Source: Liolophura sinensis
Lineage: Eukaryota > Mollusca > Polyplacophora > Chitonida > Chitonidae
DNA length: 64,000 nt
Reading direction: 5' to 3'
Assembly: GCF_032854445.1 (NCBI RefSeq)
Contig: NC_088302.1
Location: forward strand, 50,810,046 to 50,874,045
In this document: piece after piece, positions 40,901-51,100 of the stretch
Position numbering within the stretch: position 1 is the stretch's first letter
Layout: every line of letters begins with the position of its first letter
The notes under the pieces: model-generated
Database searches by the model: none
Seen by the model: the letters and a program-made list of their open reading frames with translations, nothing else
What the model was told of the DNA's origin: nothing
Translations under genes and position numbers: made by a program

Positions 40901-42102
40901 TTATGTTTCAAAGTTTCAAAAGTGTTTCCATTTAACGCAAATCAGTGAATGGCAACGACTTTTAGAGTGCTGCACAGTGTGTATCCACCACTTGTGGTAG
41001 ACCATGTAACAGCATCAGAACAAGCAATTCAGCTTAAGTGTCCCTCTTTTCAGGCTTCACGTTGCCACAAAAGGCAATTCCCTACTCACTGTGCAAATAA
41101 TGTGGAGAGTGGCAGTGATAAAGCATGATTATACATGTCACAAAGGAGCGAAATACAAACTATCATCTGACCGTTTGTCAGTGGTATCAATGGCATACAT
41201 ATCAGCTGGAGAGAGCAGGTACTTGTGCCTGGCCCAGACCCATCTCACCCACAATCCCAAGGACAGACGGGAGAGCGCCGGTTAACCGATACCCCTGCCA
41301 GTCAAATACGATTAATAGGTAAACATATCGGCGTTGTTCAAACATCATGGCCAGTTCTCCGCCTCGAAAACCCAACCCTGATCAGGTCAACAGACGACTG
41401 TGCCGAGGGCGTTGGCGGAACAATTATCGTCCTTCTTCGCGGATCTATTGTCAGGAGCGAGGGCTTGACGCCTTTGTCCCGTTAACTGTTGTCAATTCCT
41501 TTCGAAGAATCCTTGCAGCCTCAAATGGCTGCCTTCGGGGCTATTTACGTTGTTCGTCATACAAAATATGCTTTAAAGGGAAAGGGATTTTGTGTGTTCT
41601 TAAGTAAACAATCTGTGAAACAGTCTGGACTGCATGCGCATGCTCTGAACGAAGACAAAAGCATTTGTGACTCCTTGAATACATTGTACATCACGAACGC
41701 CGTGTACGAACTACATCTATGCGACACTAGTCACATCTAAGAATGAACCAAAGACAATTGAAAGACAATGTACATCAAAAAGTTGAACTCGATTCATTGG
41801 TACAATGATAATGCATTCAATTAGAGGGTTTTGCAAGAACACATCTTACAGGGGTTTGGAGAGTATTCTGTCTTTGTGAAAATATAGCTACTGTTCACAT
41901 ATAGAAGAAAGACGTAAAGCAAAACATTTTGAGCTAATGCACATGCAATGTTAAGATTTTTTGCAGGACACATTTTACTGGGGTTTAGACCGCATGCTGC
42001 CATTTTAATTCGAAATACTAGTATAACGTCATATCTACTGGGAAATATCGGAAAGAAAAACGTCTGTACACGTGATATTGAAAATTAGTTAAATACTAAA
42101 GG
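37956..42102. other. Non-coding stretch with GC-rich blocks
   Basis: GC-richer blocks at 39300-40520 and 41220-41540 carry overlapping frames of 80-91 codons on both strands without any recognised domain. A run of 12 C lies at about 40720-40731. A 43-bp direct repeat (41825-41867 and 41958-42000) is diverged. Confidence 0.45.
38129..38163 (-). mobile_element. possible SINE 3'-end relic
   Basis: CTGGTATTTAACGCCGCTCT, then TAAGCATTTTCCACTT, resembles the SINE end (GGTGTTTTACGCCGTACTCA, then AGAATATTTCACTT). It is only 35 bp and diverged. Confidence 0.35.
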
Positions 42103-42198
42103 TAGCATTGGCTATAAATTCGTATCTAGCATTGGCTATAAATTCGTATCTAGCATTGGCTATAAATTCGTATCTAGCATTGGCTATAAATTCGTATC
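42103..42198. repeat. Minisatellite, 24-bp unit, 4 identical copies
   Basis: Four exact copies of TAGCATTGGCTATAAATTCG plus TATC, end to end. Perfect identity points to recent expansion or gene conversion. Confidence 0.97.
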
Positions 42199-43689
42199 TT
42201 TGCAGGTATAATTTGCATAGATGTGCATTTGGAGATGCTGAATTCAACAATTAAAGCCACGAAATATGGTAGGAAATGATCCTTTTATTGTGATGAAGAA
42301 ATGAAACTTCACTTAATTACGAGATTAACTTTGACAGAAACGCACAATCCACATTTTCCTTCCGAATTCGTGTCTGTATTGATCACATCTTTTTTACTCC
42401 AATTACAGAAGCCAACAATGCTAAAGAGATACTGGCAATGAGGAAATATAAAAAGACAGTAAACCAATGACAATCTCATTTCGATCACAAACGATTAGCT
42501 TCATAGCAAAACTGATATTTTGTCAGATTGATTCAATCGCTTGACGGGTCGACGAAGAGAACAGAAGTGAAAGAGGCTTCATTGTTTTTGTCGGCCTCCA
42601 CTCTTCGTACATCCGGCATCATCATGAGGGTTGCCCGACCGATCTGAGGTCATTTGTGCAATACCCCGTAACCGTCCCTACTCAGTCCTGCGTTGTGGCG
42701 GATATACGGCCAATAAAGCCTGCCGCAATCCCGAACCTCTGAATTGGTCGCGGTTACAGCTGAATGGACCAGATGGCGGTGGAACAACCACAGCGACACG
42801 TGAAGGACAAATATTGTCGTTACGGAGACCGGTTAGCGGTTGTGGACAGGAAATAAGCCCGACAGAACCCAACACTTCTCCCTAAAGCCTCACAGAACCG
42901 CGGACAAGCCTCTTTAAACCCGTCACCTCCTTTTTTTTTCCCTCGTGGAACAATAACCAACAGCACAAGCCATCCAGCAGCTCTTCAGACCACGGCTGGC
43001 CCTTGTTCAGTTAGCACACTTCACTACGCAACAACAACTGAGCTCAGCCAATGTCCACATCCACATCGGTCAGACAGGCACTCGTGGTTATTTAGTCATT
43101 TATTATACCACTAGCGGGGACGGTGGACAAATACCATTTGCTGATTGTGACCAGTGATTAGCGGTCAGCAAACAGAAGAGTTGCCCAAGCAGAATTTTCC
43201 TGTGTTCCGGCCTGGGTGATGCCCTTTTGGCCGGGTGCTGCGGCCGATCAGGACAGCATAAGCGTTACATACATTTAAGCCATCGGGAACCATAACTGCC
43301 ATTTCTCTGAGGGGTTAATCTGCATTATTTCCAATTTTCGATCAATTAACGTCAAATAACTCGCAGGCAAACCAAGCAGAAACTTCGAGCGTCGCTCAGA
43401 GCATGACAGATTCTAAATTATCAAATTAAGATAGGCGCTGACACATAAATACCATTCAGCACTACCTTTTGCTCTGAGAGTGCGCCCGGAAACACAAGGC
43501 TTTCATCAATCATACAGCCTTGACACATGGGTCATACCACTGGAGTATATTCATGCACATTTAGCATACCTGCCAGCAGTTAATCCGTAGAACCGTGAAA
43601 CTGCTTCTGGTCTGGTTCAAATATAATACCGAACCAAGAATGGAGCAACAATAAATATTTTTTTAATTTGCCAACAACTTCATCACACG

Positions 43690-43745
<56 letters not shown>

Positions 43746-44393
43746 GATCACTGAAACAACAGAATGAAAACACTTTTCAAAAATATTTATACAACGCAGT
43801 CATAGTTACAACTTCACGACGACGGAGTGACCTCCCACTCCTGAGATGACGTCACTTGAGGGTCAGTGAGGTGAACCTCTGGGGTCTGTTTTAATCGTTG
43901 ATCTGACAGTCACTGATGGCAGATTTAGTGACCACCGGAGAACCCAGTGTGTCGTCCCAATATTACGGAAGTTGTATCAAGTTGGTGCAATACACGCCAT
44001 CGACTCCACCGAAGTCAAACGCGGCGGTGGCAGTGACGTTAATGGTCTCCTCTAGTGGCCGATGGAACGACCCGTCAGTGGTCACTATCTCCTCCAGTGA
44101 CCACTGGGGAGCGAATGCATCGGGTGATACATGCTAAAATGAAAATTATCCCCTCAAAACACTACAAATTATTTATATCAGCGACTCTCCATGTTGAAAA
44201 GCTGCTCAAGAAATTCTGAAAACCTTTTTCCCTACGTGGATAATCTTCCATGCTGAAGCACATGCAAGTGGCCCCACTGCATTATATACGCTACAGGTAT
44301 TCTTAGACCACAGTCAGAACGGGATGAAACTCTGTTGTCGTACGTTACAACTTCATATTGGGAATTACAAATTTGTAATGACAACATATGTCC
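42199..44393. other. Non-coding stretch downstream of the RCC1 gene
   Basis: Includes the AT microsatellite at 43694-43740. GC-richer DNA at 42560-43300 and 43810-44130 carries short frames (42631-42885, 43916-44137) with no family match. The 3' UTR of the minus-strand RCC1 gene should lie within or past the PLE fragment. Confidence 0.45.
43694..43740. repeat. AT dinucleotide microsatellite, about 23 units
   Basis: Uninterrupted AT of 47 bases. Confidence 0.97.
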
Positions 44394-44660
44394 AAAATGG
44401 TAAAGCACCGTCAACCCCGTTATCACAAGTAAACATTATTTAAGAAATCCTAGGAAATATAATACATGGCTAGCCTTCAGAAAAGACAGAAATGTGCCAT
44501 GGACGTTATGTTGATGACACATTTCTGTCTTTTCTGGAGGCTAGCCATGCATTACATTTCCTAGGATTTCTTAATCAATGTCACCCTAATATAATGTTTA
44601 CTTGTGATAACGGGGTTGACGGTGCTTTGCCATTTTTGCATATACTCATTCGACAATATG
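44394..44660 (+). mobile_element. Penelope-like element fragment in fold-back (inverted repeat) arrangement
   Basis: Left arm 44394-44496 is the reverse complement of right arm 44518-44635, with a 21-base spacer. The left arm lacks about 16 bases present in the right arm (around 44575-44590). The right arm reads as Penelope-type reverse transcriptase. Penelope-like elements often sit in inverted or tandem partial copies, which fits. No GIY-YIG endonuclease is visible, so this is a short dead fragment. Confidence 0.75.
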
Positions 44661-44677
44661 TTAATACTGAAACTTAA
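44492..44677 (+). pseudogene. Reverse transcriptase fragment, Penelope-like element
   Basis: A 61-codon ORF contains RYVDDTFLSF, the RT catalytic motif with its two Asp residues. It is followed by FLNQCHPNIMFT and LPFLHILI, which match the family pattern of F-L-N-x-x-H-P-N-I-x-F-T and L-P-F-L-D-v-l-i. The Asp usual in the last motif is His here. The fingers and palm regions upstream are absent because the sequence turns back into the inverted arm. The 5' end of the ORF is therefore not a natural start. Its TAA at 44675-44677 overlaps the stop of the convergent RCC1 gene. Confidence 0.75.
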
Positions 44678-45153
44678 TGTTGGGTGCTTGAGAGGAGAAT
44701 GAATGACTGTTGTCGGGCTGCCAACGCTGCACCTAGTTTTGATCCATCTTCGTTAGCAAAGTTCTCAAACAATGTTGATTTCTGTGGCAATTCCATTTTC
44801 TTTTTACGACGCGCGTTGCTTACACTTTTATAGCCCGATTTGAGATTATTTACGTTGCGCATATTACGGTCCAGCGGCTTGAGATCTGGGACGGTGTGCC
44901 ACTTCCAGTAAGCGTTTCTGTCCCATTCCCTGTTTGCAATTTGTTGCCTTGTGAAACCTTTCCAGGGAGAGTTCAGACTGGCTAGGGGGTCTGGTGATTC
45001 ACGTTTGTTGTCCCAAAAGTGCGTGGACCTTCTATCAGGGGAGCTAGGATGATCCGGAGACCCTCCAGACAGTTTTAGGCGCTGATTTCTCACATAGTTC
45101 ATCTCTTCTCCATTTTTTACCCCTAGGGTAGTGTGATGTCGTGAAAAGCCATG
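44674..45153 (-). CDS. RCC1 gene terminal exon
   Basis: 480 bases, acceptor ATATCTTCAG in phase 0, encoding 159 residues and a TAA at 44676-44674. It starts HGFSRHHTTLGVKNGEE and ends SFILLSSTQH. It contains several Ser-Pro sites (SPDHPSSPDRR, ESPDPLASLNSPWKGF), a basic ARRKKKMEL patch that could act as a nuclear signal, and a final LFENFANEDGSKLGAA segment. The stop lies at the junction with a Penelope-like element fragment, so the last residues could have been altered by that insertion. No AATAAA is seen on the minus strand just downstream; a TATAAA variant lies at 44177-44172. Confidence 0.85.
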   Translation of the reverse strand, partial: HGFSRHHTTLGVKNGEEMNYVRNQRLKLSGGSPDHPSSPDRRSTHFWDNKRESPDPLASLNSPWKGFTRQQIANREWDRNAYWKWHTVPDLKPLDRNMRNVNNLKSGYKSVSNARRKKKMELPQKSTLFENFANEDGSKLGAALAARQQSFILLSSTQH

Positions 45154-48100
45154 CTGAAGATATAACAAAGATAACAAAACATACAATTTTCATACCTCAT
45201 TTGTTTTTCTTTATAAGTTTAAGATGAATGTGGTTTTTACAAGTATTGCACAAGAACATATAACTGGCTTCCTCTCCCATCGTACATGGGCAGGTTTGCA
45301 AACAACCTGCTGGTGGTCGTACAAATAAATATTCTTCAGTCAAATCCAATAAATGAATAAATAAATATTAGTGAACAATGAACGTAAGGGTGCACTACGC
45401 ATTGATGACACTGGTAAATAATGGACAGACAGACAGATGTAGCTATACCATCTCTCAACATGTACAGACCATGTGATGAAAACACATGTGTGGTCACATA
45501 TGATTTGGGGGCCCATCGTTTCTGAGATCTTCATTAATATACATGTATTCACATAGCAAAAATGATACAGAAACTTTCAGCTGGAAACGTAATTTTGGTA
45601 AGAAATATCATTACTAAACTATTTCAACTCCTCAGATGACACGATAAATATGATGCACTGGTACCTACCACATTTTTAGCAGGAGCAAACTTCTTGGCAC
45701 TTGAGAATCTAGACTGTCTGGTAGGAAAATGACCCTTGTGTATATAATTTGACTGGACATTAGTTGAGTTATGTCTGTTAATCCAGGAGAAGCTGTCTCT
45801 GTCCGTGTCCGAGTCACGGCGCCAAGTTACACTTTCTGCAAGGTGCTCTAACGGAACAAACCCAACAGTTTTATTGGACACAAAAGTGCTCTCTTTGGGC
45901 AGTGCAAACTTGGCAGCAGTAGACCTGCTCACATGGACTGAGTATGGCTCAGGGCCTGGGAACAGAGATCTTGAACTGTTTGTAAGGGCAGAATTCTGTC
46001 CTTCAGTGTACAAAGTTTTAGACCTTCTGAGTGGAGAATCTTTCCCAGCCATTTTTGGAAAGCTTGTTATGGCAGGTACAGCTTTAAAACTCATACCCTC
46101 TGAGGTTTCACAATTATTTTTATTGTCATCTTGTACTTTTCCTTGGTTATATTTGTGGCCCATAGGGAATGCTTTCTCCATTGGTACATTGCGCCCCTGC
46201 CCCAAATGAGGAAATGCTCTGCTTGCTTCTTCGTCAGCACTGTTAGCCATGTGTGAAGCAGTGCTGGGCACAATCATATGACGCTTGGGTAATACTGGTC
46301 GTTTAGATCCTTCCAACTGTGGTAAACAAGGCAGCTTGATCTGTTTTGAAAAATCAAACATTCCTCTTGGACCTGTTAAAGATAATAAGATACAATTTGC
46401 TCAGGTGAGAACAAACAATTCTAGTATTATTCATCTGCAATTATGAAATATGAAAGACAAAAAACAACAAAAGTAAAACTGAAAATTTTTGGTTTTACGC
46501 TGTACTCAAGAATATTTCACTTGCAGAACGGTGGCAAGCATTATGGTAGGAACAAACCTGGCAGAGCTCGGGGGAAACCCATGTCCATCCGCAGATTGCT
46601 GGACACCTTCCCACGTACGGCCAGAAAGGAAACCATCATGGTCCAGACTTCAATTCAGATAGACCGCATTGGTGAGAGGCTCCTGCGTCTTTGCGCAGCA
46701 ATGGCGTGCTACCCACCTGGCCACAGAGGCCACTTTAGGGGCTTACCAGAGCAATGTTTACAAGTACCTGATATATAATGCTCAGGACAGTCTAACAACA
46801 CTGCCATAAAAATACAGCAATGTGCTGTAAGCCAAACGTTTCGGAAACCTTGCCCGGGTGTAAAATTTTCTTGAAGTGCATGTAATGCCATATCTTTTAC
46901 ATGTCCACTCACTCTGTGAAATGACTTCTTCCCTGTGGGTTTCATCCCAGTCCTCCCTTGTCTGTGGTACTCTGGTTGTTTCTTGGATTGTTTCCTCTGC
47001 TCTCTTTTCAGAAAGATCACCAATCTGGGTCTCACAGCTGCTGATCTCCATCTGCACATAATCCAAGAAAACAGTCAAGTCAAATCAAATCAAGAAGAGG
47101 ACATGCACACATCTATCTTACATTTTACGCTCTTTGTTTCAGTCGGAAATGAAATTACTTATGAAAATAAGACTGGTAAAATCTGACCTAACAATACGCA
47201 CTGCGCAAAAGAACTATTTTGCAACTATAAATATTTATGAATGAAACATTATTCACATTTTAGACTTTATGGTCAGTTTCAAGGATGTACTCAGAACAAA
47301 CCTTGGCATCATTATCAGATCGTATCAAACTTTCTTCTTTTTCAGCAACCTTCTCAACACTTGCTGTGATCTCTGACTCTGCAAATTAAGAGTTTAAAAA
47401 TATGTCAGTTTTTATACGTAGGTCTTTTAAGAAATTACTTGTGAACTTAATACATATTTCTTTTGTTATGTATATCAGTTCATTGAACTTGTGACCAATA
47501 TGGCAGGACTTACGGTAATGTGTTGAAGAAACTTTCACAGAACCTGACTAAAACCGCCACAACCATCATGTACTTGCCAAAAATCCGCACAGAATTTATT
47601 TATTTATTTATTTATTTGATTGGTGTTTTAAGCCGTACTCAAGAATATTTCACTTACACGACTGTGGCCAGCATTATGATGGGTGGAAACCGGGCAAAGC
47701 CCAGGGGAAACCCACAACCATCCGCAGGTTATCCTGACAGAAGGTAACAGTCAACCAGCAAGGTTTGGATTAGAACATAAGAAACCACCACACCTCACCA
47801 AGTACCTGCCAAACCTCCTGACCAACAAGGTTTGGATTAGAACAGAAGAAACCACCACACCTCACCAAGTACTGCCAAACCTCCTGACCAATAAGGTTTG
47901 GATTAGAACAGAAGAAACCACCACACCTCACCAAGTACTGCCAAACCTCCTGATCTACAAAGTTTGGATTACAACACAAGAAACCAAAGGTTAGTGCTAG
48001 TCACTGAGTGAGTCTATGCCATTCAGCTAGCAATATCTCCATGTCTTGCATGCCATTGCACTATCTGTAAGTGATGCTAATGATGCTAATAATATCCCAA

Positions 48101-51100
48101 CAGCAAACAATAATACTTCCTGATTTATATTCAATCACACAGCCCAAATATAAAAATGGGAGAGCATAATAAATTATGTTTATTTATAAATTTGATTGTT
48201 GTTTGCGCCATAGTCAGCTTTTTTTTTTTTTTACTTTTTTAATGGAGGTCAGCTTTAAAATAAGGTAGGAGGAGACCAGGTTGGACAATGTAAACCACCT
48301 TTGTAATCTTTATAGAGGGCTTTATGCGAACTAATGGAGAATGAGTGGTCTTCAATGAATGCAAAACAACCCCACTTCAATAACCATTTATTGCCACTAA
48401 GGCTCCTGAGTATAATGATAGTGGGGAAATCTACAGTACAAAGTCTCTGTCCAAGGCAAGTGCTTTATAATAAAACTTTTAAATCTAATAAACTTGTCAA
48501 TCAAGTGCAAGCACATGTATGTTTAATTCAATATAAAAAGAGTGGTACAGAGTGATTTCTTGTATTTGTCTTCAGAAAGTTTCTTTTGGACTGAGCAGTG
48601 AATTTGAAAGATGATCAACCTGAAAGTTTTGCCACACATGTACCTGGTATAGTTACAATGGCACTGGCATGCCACGCTCCACAAGCGACTGACCTCACAC
48701 ATATTCCATGCCCGCTAACAGAGACAGGTTCAAACAGCTTATATGATGAGGGGAGGTCTGGCTGGATGGTGTGGCTGTTCCTACCCCACAGAAACAGCTC
48801 TGCTCCATCTGAAATAATAGATATTAATAACTGGAACACTTAGGTTCCATTGAATAAACAGTTAAATGAATTCAGGTTAAAATTGCATAATGGCCAGATT
48901 TCACTCTTTTCAATGGTAACAATGTTTACCCTTGGCACAACATAAATGACTTGCATGAACCTCTTTGTAAACCTGAAATACCATGTATGTATATCTTGAT
49001 CTCTTTTTGTTGAAGGCTACAGTAGCTTAGTGAAGGTAAATGTGAACAATTTTATTAAGTTTTAATACTACGATAGTTGTCTCTTTATGACATTAGTATA
49101 AGTGACCCACCATGCCCCTACAGGTTTAAATCTCCTCAGATCTTTGTGCTGACCACATAGCTAAATCTGGCCAGTGTATGAAAATGACGTGAAGCACATA
49201 GGAAATATGACCATGTCATATTTGTTATAAATCATCAATGTAACATCAAGGCAGACACTCTGCATACATGTATATTACTATGTGAACAGCCCCATCCAGT
49301 GGACACTCAAAGTCCTTCCAAGTGCTCAGTATGCTCCCCGATATAACTGAGCAACAGGACGCCATCAAGCTGCTCTTCATAGCGCCAAGAATCTCATTTG
49401 ACAAGACTTAAGGCTATCATTAAAAATATGTTTGTTTGAAGTAAAAAAAAAATTTTATTGGGAATTTCATAAAAACAATTTTCTTCATTTTTGTCTTATT
49501 GCTTGTATAAAAATAAAAATAGAAAAAAAATGAAATAGAATTCATTTCCCATGTTTGCTCGATTTGTCACCAAATTGCACACTCATGACACATGGGTAAC
49601 AAAAACGAATAGATTATGTACAAATACAACACAGTCCACAAGATGGCACAATTCATATGAATGCAATCCTTATCTGAGCTAGAAATACATATTCCTGGAC
49701 ATTAAAAAATAACAAAGAGATCACGTGATTTGTTATTACATGTACATGGTGAGCATATGAAATGCTGACAATGAAGAAATGTAAAACATGTCACACCAGC
49801 AATTTCTAATGTTAACAAAATTCATCCCCTGTGGCAATCAGATAGGACTGTATATTCTTGCGTCCTCTGATAATTAACCATAAACTGCACCGCTGGTGAC
49901 AAAGCACACACACACATGTTGCTAAAATGAGACTTAAGTTTGTGACACTGATCACAGAGATTATTGATATATCATCTAATGTCAACTGCTGACAAACACA
50001 AGGACACAACTGGCTGACAGAGTAACAGGTTACATTCTCACATGAAACTCTCCATGGAGAGACAGAACAAATATTATTAACAGAAACTGCTCTAGTTCAG
50101 TGCCTGTTGGCCTTTCATGGAGCTGTTGAGTTTTCCAGACGCTATTGTCCACCAGATCAGGCTGTTCGAGGTTGTCATTTCCAGAGCGAATCTCAGATTT
50201 CATCGCCCCCAGAAATCAGCTCCAGATCTATTGTCAGTTGAATGACTTCATACACAGAGCCTCGTTTCCCATCACCTTATGTGTCCATGGCATCAAAGTG
50301 CAATATTTGTATGAAATAAAATACAGGTGATTCCATATATGATACCTGAACACTGTATTAGCTGTGTGTTTGATCAGCCCAGCCTGGCCTACAATCAAAG
50401 AGCAGTCATAACAAGGACTAGGTATCAAATGGCAATACATATTCCGGGGATTAATATCTCCCTGGGTCAACTGATTTGCTTTTTGTGGCCTTTATACCAA
50501 GGCCAGGATGTGCCTTTGTTGACTGAGCCAGAACATCCACAGTCTACACACTGTCCACAAACGGCCCTACCCAGAGAGCAGCCTCTCTCTCAAAGGCGTC
50601 ATTAATTACACCTGTCAAAGGAACATGGCAAATCCAATCAGGCAGGTAGATATTCCTCTCCAGCTGCATATAGAACCTGGCATGTCAAAAGTCAGCAGAG
50701 CCGCTCTGAACCACAATTAAACTAATGCACCACAGACAACATATTTCAGACAGCACACCTTCATGTTTTATTGATACGGTGCCTGAGTATTTACTGGGTG
50801 CCTGCGCATAAACATACATAGGCATAAAGAAAAAATCAAAAATCAGAAAAACCAGGCAGAAATGCAAGCCCCAAGTTAAATTCTGTGAAACAATGAGGGT
50901 GCTTGTTAACTTGCACTTAAACATGATTAAACATGTACAGTAAATTATTCAACTGACAGGGTATCAAAAGACCATGTGTATAATCAATTTCATAATTAAT
51001 TAAAATGTATCATTTCAGAAGATGCACATATTTGGTATAAATACTTTATATTCTGTCAATGTTTCAATCTTGCAACTACATCATTATACATTATTTAATT

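Larger units (their letters stand above)
47379..48643 (-). other. Intron of the RCC1 gene (1.27 kb)
   Basis: Phase 1 intron carrying a truncated SINE, the 66-bp minisatellite and a degenerate SINE with a long T run, that is, mainly repeat DNA. Confidence 0.7.

Noticed and set aside
44232-44426. 64-codon minus ORF beside the PLE fragment
   Set aside because: Its start region is the inverted arm read in a non-RT frame and the rest is not recognisable.
45805-46209. 134-codon plus-strand ORF
   Set aside because: Antisense shadow of the long RCC1-gene tail exon, which fits splice sites and phases on the minus strand.
46709-47059. 116-codon minus ORF in an alternative frame
   Set aside because: Overlaps the exon 46913-47051 in a frame that does not fit the flanking intron phases, and the rest runs into a SINE.
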